The notes under the pieces: model-generated
What the model saw: only the letters and a program-made list of their open reading frames with translations
Told to the model about the DNA's origin: nothing
The model's database searches: none
In this document: positions 32,121 to 42,500 of the stretch, in pieces
Layout: every line of letters begins with the position of its first letter
Numbering within the stretch: position 1 is the stretch's first letter
Translations under genes and position numbers: made by a program
Source: Ecdyonurus torrentis
Lineage: Eukaryota > Arthropoda > Insecta > Ephemeroptera > Heptageniidae
DNA: 64,000 bases
Direction: 5' to 3'
Assembly: GCA_949318235.1 (NCBI GenBank)
Contig: OX439127.1
Coordinates: 1,111,617 to 1,175,616 of the forward strand

Positions 32121-32775
32121 TGTAACCCGCGCGTCTTAAATATCAATATTAATAATAAAATAATGTAATGTTTTATTATTGATATTTAGTCCTCTTTACA
32201 TATTCGCGTTCATATAGTACAAGATGTACTTCTTTATAGTTTAACTGCATAAAAAGTGCATTATAGCATAATTGCGTGTGTTGCGTGTGAGGCGACGGGA
32301 AGAAAGATAGTCTGAGTGTGGAGCTTGAGGTGTCGCGCTGGCGCCTCAAGCTATAACGCCGCTCTATGCATTGTTCGGCATATAGCGCTAATTTTATCAC
32401 TTATAATCCACATTCATAATTTTATAATAAAATATAGTGTTACTTATGTGAGTTTTTGATTTGAAAAGTTCTCCAATATCATATAAGAAATGCAGAAGAA
32501 TTAATAACATTATATTACTAATAAACATTATCAATAACAGTTATAATTGATAATCTTTTAGTATAGATTATCAATAAGTTATCACAGAATTATTCATTAA
32601 TACATCCACCAAAGCTGTACGCTTTGCGTGAATATTCAGCGACGGCCGAGAGCGACGAGGACGAGTCCGGCGGCAGAGCAGGTTACAGCGGCGGAGCGCC
32701 GGAGAGCGAGAAGAAGGTAACTCAGTAGCGGGGTTCGGGGTTCGGAAAACAACATTCACTATGGCGCAGGCTACA
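32121..32775 (+). repeat. 5' LTR of the gypsy element
   Basis: 655 bp, TG...CA ends. It begins with a strong inverted repeat of A/T text (AAATATCAATA...TATTGATATTT, 32134-32190), contains a GC-rich middle (GGCGACGGGAAG, CGCTGGCGCC) and a second GC-rich patch near its end. The 3' LTR at 40237-40891 has the same length and the same text. Confidence 0.95.
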
Positions 32776-32777
32776 AA

Positions 32778-32793
32778 TGGTGTCAGAAGCTGG
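32778..32793 (+). promoter_or_regulatory. Primer binding site, probably tRNA-Leu
   Basis: TGGTGTCAGAAGCTGG starts two bases after the LTR. TGG pairs with the CCA end of a tRNA, and TGGTGTCAGAAG is the usual complement of insect tRNA-Leu 3' ends. The match after the twelfth base is not certain. Confidence 0.65.
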
Positions 32794-33054
32794 TGAATCG
32801 TATCTATGTGACTTTAAGTGAATAATTTCGAACGTCCAATGAACACTTTCAGTGAACTTTGAGTTTGTGCTACCTACTTTTCCACACTACCCTGGCCAAA
32901 GAGAGAGAAGGAGCAGACGGAACGATGCAGTTTTCGCTCTTCATGGATATTTCTCTATACAGTGGACATACACGGTAAGCTCATTTCTTTTTACAATTTT
33001 AACATAAAATTGCACGACTAATAATAAATTTGGTAGCAATATATCTGGGTAAAA

Positions 33055-34476
33055 ATGGCTTTCTTTACACATAATGGTAAAGAATATTCTCTCATTGATT
33101 TAGTACATGAAATAAATGCACTGAAAGAAAAAAATAAATCACATGAAGATGAAATTTCTGAATTAAAATCTTTGAATAAAAATCAAAAAGAAAAAATAGA
33201 TGAAATAGAAACTACAACTATTGCTGAATTAAAAACAAGACTAACAGTTATGCAAGAAAATTTTCAAATAGCTAAAACTTCAGATAGTTCAAGTACACTT
33301 ATTCTTATGAATACTATACCTAAATTTTCAGGAAAAGTTCAGGAAAATATTCATAATTTCTTCCAAAAAGTGGAACAAGCTCAAGAATTAGGGGGATGGG
33401 ATGTAAATAAAACTCTCTTAATTGCAAAGCAAATTCTTGATGGAGAAGCGCTGACTTTCGTGAGCAGCGACGTGAAAGCCAAAGAAGTAAAATGTTATAA
33501 TGAATTCAAAAACATCATGATTAATCGATTCAAATGTAAGAATACAACACGTTATTATAGAGAATTATTATCTGTAATTACGATTCAATCGGAGGAATCA
33601 ATTGAACAATTTGCCGATAGAATTAAATCAGTAAATGTAAATACTTATGAATTGACTGATAATAATGATAGAAATGAGGCGGTGAAGTTCGAAGCTGATC
33701 AGCGTGCGCTAGATAGTTTCCTGCATGGTCTAGGAGGAACAGTTCTAGGCGACCGCGTGCGTGGAGCATGTCCTGAGACGTTTGATAAAGCAGTATCGAC
33801 GGCAATTGCATTCAATGAAGCAACAAGACGCGCAAAAATTGATAATTATCAATCTACAAATAATCAATATTTGCCAAACTCAAATTTACCCCCACCACTC
33901 AATCAATTTGAAACTACTCTACGTTCAAATACTTCATTCAATCGTAATTTCTCACCTTACTACAATGATTATCAGTATCAAAAATTTATTGAAAATCAAT
34001 ATCGATCAGATTTTGCTGAAATTCAAAATCCTGAAATAATCAATCATCAATATTTCACTGAAACTTCTAATCGCAAGAAACGTCGATATCATCAAAATTC
34101 AGATAATAATCCAAATAACTTCAACTCTCAAAATTCATTCAATAATATCGATAATAATCAATCAGCTGGTTATTATGACTTCGATCAGCATCAGTTTAAT
34201 AGCTTTGATCAGTATAGGCAAAATGCGCAAGATTTTACCCCTCGCAAGAAACCACGTGATTTACAACCCCCTGAATATTATTGTGAAAATTCAAAGCCTG
34301 AATATTATTGTGAAAATTCACAACAAGAATATTATTGCGAAAATTCGCAACAAGAAATTTCTCATTCATTAAATCCGAGCGATTCGCAACAAGAATTCTC
34401 TTGCTTGCAAGACGTGGAGCCAAATTTTCTCCAGGGCGCCCCACACGGCCATGGGTTGCGCCAACCCCTAAATTAG
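33055..34476 (+). CDS. gag: Gag polyprotein of the gypsy element
   Basis: 473 codons. Residues about 15-75 form a charged coiled coil, and residues 90-260 carry the retrotransposon gag core (I-P-K-F-S-G near 87, W near 115, and a D-x-F-L-x-G-L-like helix near 226). The C-terminal third is very rich in Asn, Gln, Tyr and Ser. No CCHC zinc knuckle is present. Instead E-Y-Y-C-E-N-S is repeated three times near residues 402-430. The protein would package the genomic RNA. The start is the first ATG after the leader and follows AAAA. Pol overlaps its last 142 bases in the -1 frame. Confidence 0.93.
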   Translation: MAFFTHNGKEYSLIDLVHEINALKEKNKSHEDEISELKSLNKNQKEKIDEIETTTIAELKTRLTVMQENFQIAKTSDSSSTLILMNTIPKFSGKVQENIHNFFQKVEQAQELGGWDVNKTLLIAKQILDGEALTFVSSDVKAKEVKCYNEFKNIMINRFKCKNTTRYYRELLSVITIQSEESIEQFADRIKSVNVNTYELTDNNDRNEAVKFEADQRALDSFLHGLGGTVLGDRVRGACPETFDKAVSTAIAFNEATRRAKIDNYQSTNNQYLPNSNLPPPLNQFETTLRSNTSFNRNFSPYYNDYQYQKFIENQYRSDFAEIQNPEIINHQYFTETSNRKKRRYHQNSDNNPNNFNSQNSFNNIDNNQSAGYYDFDQHQFNSFDQYRQNAQDFTPRKKPRDLQPPEYYCENSKPEYYCENSQQEYYCENSQQEISHSLNPSDSQQEFSCLQDVEPNFLQGAPHGHGLRQPLN

Positions 34477-37400
34477 AACAAAAATTTGTTCCAATTAGTA
34501 ATAAAAACGTATATAATGTAAATAATCAATACAATTTAATTTTAGAATGTAAAATAAATAATAATAATATGCGATTTTTAATCGATACAGCAGCTGAAAC
34601 TTCTGTAATATGGAATACTGTAGATACTAGTAACTTAATGAAAAATAAATTTCAAATATTTGGTTTGGGGAACCAAAAAGTAAATTCATATGGCTGCAAG
34701 AACGTGAAGATGAACATTGACCATAATAATTATAAAATTGAGATGCACGTTGTTAAGCATGAGTGTTACAATTATGATGGTTTGTTAGGAATTGATTTTT
34801 TGCGTAAATACAGGGGCGTGATTAACATCGGTAAAAATGAGATTACACTACATGGACACACATTTCCATTAGTATCAAGTTACACCGATGATTCAAATTA
34901 TGCTGAGGTTAAGCATTTGGGACGCCAATTGCCTACTCCACCTCGGTATACTCCACTTAAAACTACAGCACCCCTTAAAATTTCTCCAGGGAACGCAAAA
35001 ATAAATTTCTTTCAAGTTTCTCATAAACAAGCATTAGAATTTAGAAATAATTTCTTTGTCGTAGAGCCACTTGAAGTTAATCAGCCTCTCGATGAAAAAA
35101 GAATTTATGTTGCACGTACTATATCACAATTAATTAAACAAGAATGTAATTCACATCATTGTACAAAAAATTGCATACAATGCAAATATTTTGTGCCCGT
35201 GCAAATTTCTAATTTCAATACTTCTAATATAACATTAATCAAAGGTACGCTTATTGCTCGTATAATCGCAGTAACTCAAAATGATATTATGAGTGCGGAT
35301 TGTCTCACGGCCGAGAGCAATACGGAGAATGCAACTCGACACGTTCATAACATACACTCAGAAAATGTAGACTACGAAGAAGAGTTAGAAATTAATGAAG
35401 AAATATTAAATGAAAAATTACAACATTTACCACCTGAATTTAGAGAAGAATTTAAAGCTATGATATTAGATGATTTTCGTGATATATTCATAGAAAAGAA
35501 AATTAGAGAAGGTACTCATCTAGTAGAACATAATATTCGTTTAACTGAAGATAAGATAGTTAGAACAAAACCATATAAAATAAGTATGGCCCTGCAAGAT
35601 TATGCCGATATTTCTCTAGGCGCTCAACTAGATTCAAGAACTATAAGAAAATCAACTAGTCCATATAATAGTGGCATAGTTTTAGTCACGAAGAAAACAC
35701 CTGATGGTACTATTCAATATAGAGTAACTTTGGACCTGAGAAAAATCAATACTGTAACTGAAGCTGAGCCCTATGCATTCTTAAATATTCAAGATTCATT
35801 ATCTAATCTATCAAAATGTAAATACTTTACAACTCTAGATTTAAAAGACTCATTTTACAATATACCACTTGCTGAAAATAGTAAAAAATACACTGCTTTT
35901 ACTGTACCTTCAGGTAAATATGCAGGTACATACGAGTATAATTTTATGCCGCAAGGTTTAAAAAATGCTTCAGCTAGTATGCAGCGATTTTTAGATGGAT
36001 TACTTCATAATCTATCGCCTCTAATAGTACTATGTTACATAGATGATCTATGTGTATTTTCTAATACAATAGAAGAAAATATAGCTAGAACTCGTCAAGT
36101 TTTAGAACGACTACAATATGGCAACGTCACAGTAAACTTGAAAAAATGTCAATTTGCAGTGCAAAAAATTATTTTCCTAGGCTACACAATAGAAAATAAT
36201 ACAATATCAGCAGATCCTAGACTTGTACAAAAAATTCAAGATTTCCAAATACCACACGATATTCGTGATGTAATGGCTTGGAATGGACTTTCAGGTTATT
36301 ATAGAATATTAATTAAAAATTATGCTGAAATAAATAGACCAATATCAGATTTATTAAAAAATCATAAAAATAATTTGAAGAAAAAAGTAAATTTCACTCA
36401 AGAATGCATAGATGCATTTTTAAAAATTAAAAAGATTATGACGTCATCACCTGTACTAGCTATACCAGATCCTAGAAAAGAATTTCGACTTTGTGTTGAT
36501 ACGAGTGGCTGGGCCAGCGGCGCAGTCCTAGAACAGCTAGGTGAAGATGGAATTTATCATCCTTGTGCTTATGCATCCCGCAAACTTGCTCCTAGAGAAC
36601 AAGCTGAATCAGCTGCAATTCGTGAAATGATAGGTTTTTGCTGGAGTTTAAAACACTTCAAATATTATTTGTATGGACAACCACATTTTACAGTAGTCGT
36701 AGATAACGCTGCATTAAAATATCTATTAACTATGAAAAATCCAAACAGTAAATTATTACGTATGGCACTTGAAATTTCAGATTATTCTTTCAGTGTAGTA
36801 CATCGTGCAGGATTATCACATGGTAATGCCGATTCATTAAGTAGATTTGTAAATGTAGTAAAAGTATTTGATTTGGATGAATTGCAAAGTCATCAACAAC
36901 GTGATCCAGAATGTAAAATGTTAAGTAAAAAACCAAATTTTTTCAAACATGATGGCATATTATTTTACCAGTCAGGTAATGGCCCCAGAGCTGTACTTCC
37001 AAAATCATTGCGTAACATAGTATTACAGCAAGAACATGACTCAATTTTATCTGCACACTGTGGTAAACAAGTTACACACAAAAAAATAGCATCTCAATAT
37101 TATTGGCCCAATAGAAGAAGAGACGTAGATTTTTATTGTATCACATGTCCATCATGCGCAGCACGTCGTGAAACTGACAAAACAAAAATGAAACTCATAG
37201 AAATGCCACAACCTTGTGAAGCATTTGAATTTGTAGGTATCGATATTACTCAACTACCAGCTACTAGTGAATTTCAATATATTTTAACAATTGTTGATTT
37301 TTTCAGTCGTTTTCTTGTCATGATACCCATGCAAGACCAAACTGCACAAACTGTAGCACGTAATTTCGTGAAACATTTTGCTCTTGTATATAATTGTCCT

Positions 37401-38312
37401 AAATATCTTTATTCAGACTTAGGCAGACAGTTTGAAAGTGAATTATTCTCTGAAATGTGTAAATTACTTGATATTACAAAACTCAGAACCACCCCTAAAC
37501 ACCCAGCTTCTAATGGAAAAACTGAAGTTGTTCATAAAGACATTAAAAAAATGCTATCACATTATGTAAATAAACATCAAAAGAAGTGGCCTGAATTTTT
37601 GCAATATGTTGTTTGTGTACACAATACAAAACCGCATCATAGTTTAAACAAATATTCCCCATATGAAGTTGTCTATGGTAAGAAAATGCGTACTCCATTT
37701 AGTTTAATTCAAGATGAACTGCCTGAAATTAACAATGAAGATGTTCAAAATCTAGCTGAAAAACTAAAATTAATATGTCAAGAAGTTTATGAAAATAATC
37801 ATAAATCTTTCCTGAAATATGCTAAAGCTCATAATAAAAAAAGTAAAGAGGTAACTTTTAAAGTTGATGACATGGTATGGCTGCACGACGACTCAGTGAA
37901 GAAAGGAGAATCTCCAAAACTCGCTGCTAAATTCAAAGGACCATTTCCTATAACAAGAATTTTGTCGCCTGTAAACTCAGAAATACAGCTGCCAAATAGA
38001 TTAGTAGTCGTGCATAATAATAGGTTGAAGTTGTTTAAAAAAAGAGCCACTACTGCCGTGTCTGTCTCTTGTTCACAGGTTCCAGCATCAGATGAACCGC
38101 ACGATGATACAAGAAACAACCCACAACCCTCGACAAGCAAGCAAGATACCCCACGTCAACGAGTGACACGTGACACCCCACGTTCGGATGAGTCCGAGCA
38201 CGAGGAAAATGACAATAACAGTGTTGTGAGTGAGGAAGAACTACCCCTAAGACCCGGTGTGAGAGCCACACGAGGAAGGACAGTGCAAGGTTTCTATAGT
38301 AAATTCATGTAA
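34335..38312 (+). CDS. pol: Pol polyprotein of the gypsy element
   Basis: The open frame has 1325 codons. It is probably entered by -1 frameshifting near 34422, so the ATG at 34335 need not be used. Aspartic protease: F-L-I-D-T-A at residues 81-86, where most relatives have D-T-G or D-S-G. Reverse transcriptase: T-L-D-L near 498 and the catalytic Y-I-D-D near 567. RNase H: C-V-D-T-S near 720. Integrase: H-C-G ... C-x2-C zinc finger near 905-940, then the acidic triad G-I-D-I-T (about 967), Y-S-D-L-G (about 1025) and K-T-E-V-V (about 1061). The tail is Ser/Glu/Pro-rich. No stop or frameshift was found, so all enzymes could be made. Confidence 0.95.
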   Translation: MRKFATRNFSFIKSERFATRILLLARRGAKFSPGRPTRPWVAPTPKLEQKFVPISNKNVYNVNNQYNLILECKINNNNMRFLIDTAAETSVIWNTVDTSNLMKNKFQIFGLGNQKVNSYGCKNVKMNIDHNNYKIEMHVVKHECYNYDGLLGIDFLRKYRGVINIGKNEITLHGHTFPLVSSYTDDSNYAEVKHLGRQLPTPPRYTPLKTTAPLKISPGNAKINFFQVSHKQALEFRNNFFVVEPLEVNQPLDEKRIYVARTISQLIKQECNSHHCTKNCIQCKYFVPVQISNFNTSNITLIKGTLIARIIAVTQNDIMSADCLTAESNTENATRHVHNIHSENVDYEEELEINEEILNEKLQHLPPEFREEFKAMILDDFRDIFIEKKIREGTHLVEHNIRLTEDKIVRTKPYKISMALQDYADISLGAQLDSRTIRKSTSPYNSGIVLVTKKTPDGTIQYRVTLDLRKINTVTEAEPYAFLNIQDSLSNLSKCKYFTTLDLKDSFYNIPLAENSKKYTAFTVPSGKYAGTYEYNFMPQGLKNASASMQRFLDGLLHNLSPLIVLCYIDDLCVFSNTIEENIARTRQVLERLQYGNVTVNLKKCQFAVQKIIFLGYTIENNTISADPRLVQKIQDFQIPHDIRDVMAWNGLSGYYRILIKNYAEINRPISDLLKNHKNNLKKKVNFTQECIDAFLKIKKIMTSSPVLAIPDPRKEFRLCVDTSGWASGAVLEQLGEDGIYHPCAYASRKLAPREQAESAAIREMIGFCWSLKHFKYYLYGQPHFTVVVDNAALKYLLTMKNPNSKLLRMALEISDYSFSVVHRAGLSHGNADSLSRFVNVVKVFDLDELQSHQQRDPECKMLSKKPNFFKHDGILFYQSGNGPRAVLPKSLRNIVLQQEHDSILSAHCGKQVTHKKIASQYYWPNRRRDVDFYCITCPSCAARRETDKTKMKLIEMPQPCEAFEFVGIDITQLPATSEFQYILTIVDFFSRFLVMIPMQDQTAQTVARNFVKHFALVYNCPKYLYSDLGRQFESELFSEMCKLLDITKLRTTPKHPASNGKTEVVHKDIKKMLSHYVNKHQKKWPEFLQYVVCVHNTKPHHSLNKYSPYEVVYGKKMRTPFSLIQDELPEINNEDVQNLAEKLKLICQEVYENNHKSFLKYAKAHNKKSKEVTFKVDDMVWLHDDSVKKGESPKLAAKFKGPFPITRILSPVNSEIQLPNRLVVVHNNRLKLFKKRATTAVSVSCSQVPASDEPHDDTRNNPQPSTSKQDTPRQRVTRDTPRSDESEHEENDNNSVVSEEELPLRPGVRATRGRTVQGFYSKFM
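34422..34428 (+). promoter_or_regulatory. Predicted -1 ribosomal frameshift site AAATTTT
   Basis: In the gag frame the heptamer is split A-AAT-TTT, which fits the X-XXY-YYZ rule for -1 slippage. It lies inside the gag/pol overlap, and slipping moves the ribosome exactly into the pol frame. About five bases downstream, GGCGC (34434) can pair with GCGCC (34457), giving a GC-rich stem in otherwise AT-rich DNA. This explains how Gag-Pol is made. Not tested experimentally. Confidence 0.75.
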
Positions 38313-40226
38313 TTTCGTGATTTACAGACTTGAAAATCAAAACACAATTAATTATATAATTTCAAACTAAAAGTTATCATTTTTCTATAGAAAACAACTT
38401 TTATTGCAAAAGATAACTAAAATATTAACTAAATCATCAGTTAGAAATAAAATATTAAAAAATATTATATACCGTAAAAAGTATAATTACTTACAAATTA
38501 TAAATATCAAAATAAAAAATAGTAATAATTATCATCATATAAACTATATATAAAAACTAAAAATTATATAAAACATTAACACAATACTTGAATTTAAAAT
38601 TAAACATTTAATTTGCGTTAAAACTATAAAAAAAAAAAAAGTAATATTTAAAGTTTCAATAAGTAAAAGTTAGTATAAATAATCTATCAAAATAACTTGT
38701 ATTTTTAAATACCATATTTTAAATATCATATTTTAACTAAAAACTGCAATAATTTAATTACACGTAAAAAAAAAAAAAAAAATTTACACTGAAAAAATGC
38801 AAAGTGTAAAAATAATATTTACAATAATATTATAGTAAAAAAAAAAAAAAGGTTTAAGTTTATCTATAATTAATAATAATTTTAAAACTAATGTTTAAAT
38901 AAAAAATATTTTATGTTGCTTCAATTTCATATGCTTAAAAAAAATATATATAATATTAACTAAAAAATTACGATTCAGTAAAATAATAATATCGAATAAA
39001 AATAATTACTTTAATAATAATAGTTTTAAATCTCATAAAAAAATATACATAATTTTCTTATAACATCAAGATATATGCAAAAAATTGAATGTAAAAAATA
39101 AAATGTAAAAAATAATTAACTATTTAAATCTAAATAATAATTGCAATAAAAAAAATGCACGAAGTAAAGTTTAATTTGCATGAAATATCAATTATTAAAC
39201 GAAAAATTTACAATAATTTCTATTTATGTAATATTACTAAATGTAAAATCATAAAAATTTATGAAAAACTTAACACATAAACCATATAAGGGCAATACTT
39301 TATTCTATAATATACAACAAATTTTATTCTCTAAATAAAATTCAATTTAATGTTATGTCATATGTTGAAATACTGAATGAAAATTATCATGCCAAGCATA
39401 TTATTGCATTATTGCTAAACAATAATATCAATAATAATAATAATAATAATAAAAAAAACAAAAAAAAAAAAGTTTTAAATTTTATAATAAATATATAATA
39501 TTCATTCAATATTTCTAGTTTATCCTGCAATTTGCTAAAAATTAATAAAACCAAGGAAAATTAACAAATTTATAAGTATAAAAAAAAAAAAATAAAAAAA
39601 TTTTTAATATTATAATGTTAAAAACCTATTTTTAAATCTATTTTTGTATTCAACTATAAAACATTTTAAGACAAATTGTAATTTTTAAATATAATTCATA
39701 TATATCTATATTTTACCGTAATTTTAAAAGTAAAAATAAACGTAATAACAAGAAATAATATAGAAAAATGCGTAATATGCAATATTATGTATTACTTATA
39801 TAATAAAAATTTTATTCTGTTATGTTATATCAATAATAATATTCAATGATTATGATTTAAAAATAATTCATAACAATATTAGTTTTGAATAATAATTTTA
39901 CCTAAAAATAGCAATAATTATAAAATTCGTTTTAATTTTATTTACTGAATTTCTCATGTATAAAAAGTTCTACATTATAAAAAGTAAGAAAAGAAAAAAT
40001 TCTCAGTAAATTGTCATATGCTAAATAAGCTACATAAACGGATGTTACTTTCCTATAATTTTGCTTACGAGTAAATTCTCATATATTTTTAAAATGTATG
40101 TATTATGTCATGTCAGACTTTGCTTTTCTTCGCTTCCATGCAACACAACACCACATTTTATATTGCACAGATGCATTATAACTCGCCTGCTTAGTAATCA
40201 TTCTTGGGGGCAAGAATTTTCCGAGA
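38313..40226 (+). other. Gypsy 3' non-coding region, 1.9 kb, A-rich
   Basis: Plus strand very rich in A with poly-A runs, and no frame of useful size up to about 40060. This is where env lies in errantivirus relatives, and nothing env-like is present. A short 64-codon frame at 40061-40255 crosses into the LTR and is not thought to be real. Confidence 0.7.
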
Positions 40227-40236
40227 AGGGGGGTGA
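40225..40236 (+). promoter_or_regulatory. Polypurine tract of the gypsy element
   Basis: GAGAAGGGGGGTGA lies directly before the 3' LTR, the expected primer site for plus-strand DNA synthesis. Confidence 0.8.
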
Positions 40237-40891
40237 TGTAACCCGCGCGTCTTAAATATCAATATTAATAATAAAATAATGTAATGTTTTATTATTGATA
40301 TTTAGTCCTCTTTACATATTCGCGTTCATATAGTACAAGATGTACTTCTTTATAGTTTAACTGCATAAAAAGTGCATTATAGCATAATTGCGTGTGTTGC
40401 GTGTGAGGCGACGGGAAGAAAGATAGTCTGAGTGTGGAGCTTGAGGTGTCGCGCTGGCGCCTCAAGCTATAACGCCGCTCTATGCATTGTTCGGCATATA
40501 GCGCTAATTTTATCACTTATAATCCACATTCATAATTTTATAATAAAATATAGTGTTACTTATGTGAGTTTTTGATTTGAAAAGTTCTCCAATATCATAT
40601 AAGAAATGCAGAAGAATTAATAACATTATATTACTAATAAACATTATCAATAACAGTTATAATTGATAATCTTTTAGTATAGATTATCAATAAGTTATCA
40701 CAGAATTATTCATTAATACATCCACCAAAGCTGTACGCTTTGCGTGAATATTCAGCGACGGCCGAGAGCGACGAGGACGAGTCCGGCGGCAGAGCAGGTT
40801 ACAGCGGCGGAGCGCCGGAGAGCGAGAAGAAGGTAACTCAGTAGCGGGGTTCGGGGTTCGGAAAACAACATTCACTATGGCGCAGGCTACA
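40237..40891 (+). repeat. 3' LTR of the gypsy element
   Basis: 655 bp, the same as 32121-32775 wherever compared. Ends GGCTACA, followed by GTAC (40892-40895). Confidence 0.95.
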
Positions 40892-40895
40892 GTAC

Positions 40896-41036
40896 GTAAC
40901 AATTTTGATTTTATAGTTTCTCTTGACGAACACACAAATCTTAAATTTACTTCTCTGCCAACTGTTTGTAATTTTTCACTTAGTCCTTGTACATAAGGGA
41001 TGCAAATTGTACCAGCTGGTTTTTCTTTTTCTATTT
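40896..41036 (-). pseudogene. Penelope-like element, end of reverse transcriptase (copy A)
   Basis: The minus strand reads I-C-I-P-Y-V-Q-G-L-S-E-K-L-Q, then R-E-V-N-L-R-F-V and I-K-S-K-L-L-R-T. The I-P-Y-V-x-G-x-S-E-K-L block is the segment between RT and endonuclease in Penelope-like elements. It is the 5' neighbour of 31799-32120 before the gypsy insertion. It is truncated at about 41037, where it meets copy B in opposite orientation. Confidence 0.8.
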
Positions 41037-41338
41037 TTGTGAACAAAAATGTTGTATACTCAATACCCTGTGATTGTGAAATGGAATACTTCGGTAAAAC
41101 TGGTCGCCCTATAGATATTAGGGTAAAACAGCACAAGCAAAAGAAAACAGAAAAAAGAGATACAGGATATTTAAAACTTGTAAACCATGCTCTGGATAAT
41201 AATCACAAAATTCAATGGGAAGAAGCTAAAATTATAGGTAGAGAAAGTCATTATAAAAATAAAAAATTTTAGAAGCAATAGAAATGGCAAGAAGGAAAAA
41301 TGAAACAATTATAAATCAACCAAGTTTTGAATTGCCAA
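41037..41338 (+). pseudogene. Penelope-like element, GIY-YIG endonuclease part (copy B)
   Basis: The plus strand reads N-K-N-V-V-Y-S-I-P-C-D-C, Y-F-G-K-T-G-R-P-I-D-I-R-V-K-Q-H-K and N-H-A-L-D-N-N-H. Here Y-F-G-K-T keeps the glycine lost in copy A. The coding text continues to F-E-L-P-R near 41337 after a frame break at about 41270. It stands head to head with copy A, a usual arrangement for 5'-truncated Penelope insertions. Confidence 0.75.
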
Positions 41339-42324
41339 GGGTTAGACATTTTTAAAACTGTTCTTTGAAATAGAATTGATTGACCGGTTTTCTTGCACCG
41401 AGCGTCAACGTAAAAATGTACAATTTTTATCCCAGACGTCTTTTTTTCTGCAAAAATGATCAGAAATTTGCTTTTTTAACTATCTTTTATTGACAATTAG
41501 TGGAGTTTGTTGGCATAAATAGGATACTTATAGCACTCTTAACATGTCCTTTGATAAAAATGGAAGGATATGGTCACATTGGTATCAGGGTTAAGGTGAA
41601 AACATTTGCCTTAAACATTGCTTAATTTGCCAACCTTTTCTCTAATTCGGAAATTTTTCTTAATGATTTAACGAAATTGTTACTTTCTCTTTAATGGCTT
41701 TGCACTTACAGTTTTCTTTCCAATATCTAAATAATGTTTGGTTCAATTATTTAAAAAAAAATCAATATGAAGGCTTCAATAAATTCAAGATGCAAAGGAT
41801 TAATGAATTCAGCAAAAACCAAATGAAATGTGTGGATTTGCATATGGATCAACTTTTAAAGAAAGATATGCAACTTAAAAATTTCCGTTCTTTAAAATAC
41901 AATGCCTATAAGGTTATAATTATCATTATCAACCCAATCAGTTTGTAAGAATTGACACATAATTAAAGTTACAACAATGTTATGAAAATTAAAATACATA
42001 CAAAATCCGTTAAAAAATAAAAAATGATTCAAGAGAATTTTTTAAATAAAACTTAGCAATGTTTACAGCAAAAGTTTTCACCCTTCCATTTATGTTACAG
42101 ACCATGTTTAGAGTGCTATAGGTATCTTATATATGCCAACATATGATCAACATGATCAACATGATCAATAAAGGATAGTTAAAAAAGCAAATTTCTGATC
42201 ATTTTTGCAGAAAAAAAGTCGTTTTGAAAAAAAATAGCACATTTTTACCTTAACGCTCGGTGCAAGAAAATTGATCACTCAATGTTATTTCTAAGAACAG
42301 TTTTAAAAATGTTTAACCCTTGGC
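41333..42324. mobile_element. Foldback element FB4, about 1 kb
   Basis: Left arm from 41333 (GCCAAGGGTTAGAC) and right arm to 42324 (inverted, GTTTAACCCTTGGC) match over about 270 bases each. Shared words include TTGCACCGAGCGT, CTGCAAAAATGATCAGAAATT and ATAGCACTCTTAA. The centre (41610-42065) has an 84-codon frame at 41694-41948 without recognisable similarity. The right arm has a threefold 9-bp repeat of CATGATCAA near 42146-42172. Confidence 0.75.
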
Positions 42325-42397
42325 TACAAAATAAGATATAAAAAGTTATTTTTATTTTGTTTTTTCGTTATTTAATTAGCGTTTTAAAATGCGCGCT

Positions 42398-42416
42398 TTT
42401 AAAACAAAACACCCTG
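42398..42416. repeat. Isolated mariner-type right end
   Basis: AAAACAAAACACCCTG followed by TATATAG matches the right end of the element at 357-1123. No left partner was found in the expected distance, so this is either a relic or the edge of a larger element that includes FB4. Confidence 0.55.
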
Positions 42417-42421
42417 TATAT

Positions 42422-42483
<62 letters not shown>

Positions 42484-42500
42484 ATATATATATATATCGT
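42417..42500. repeat. (TA)n microsatellite
   Basis: TA dinucleotides with GTATG interruptions. It directly follows the mariner-type end. Confidence 0.95.

Larger units (their letters stand above)
32121..40891 (+). mobile_element. Complete Ty3/gypsy LTR retrotransposon, 8.77 kb
   Basis: Two LTRs of equal length (655 bp) start TGTAACCC and end GGCTACA. They are flanked by GTAC and enclose a primer binding site, gag, a frameshift signal, pol (protease, RT, RNase H, integrase) and a purine-rich tract. The order RT-RNase H-integrase defines Ty3/gypsy. No difference between the LTRs was seen in the parts compared by eye, and both reading frames are open, so the insertion is recent and may still be mobile. 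It split an older Penelope-like element. There is no env-like frame. Confidence 0.95.

Noticed and set aside
32176..32400. 74-codon minus-strand frame in the LTR, and its twin at 40292-40516
   Set aside because: Present in both LTRs only because the LTRs are the same. No motif, and it lies in regulatory DNA.
38313..40226. env gene of an errantivirus
   Set aside because: No open frame, signal peptide or membrane segment. The region is A-rich with many stops.
40687..41136. 149-codon minus-strand frame as one gene
   Set aside because: It fuses LTR sequence with the Penelope RT end across the GTAC junction. Only the Penelope part is meaningful.
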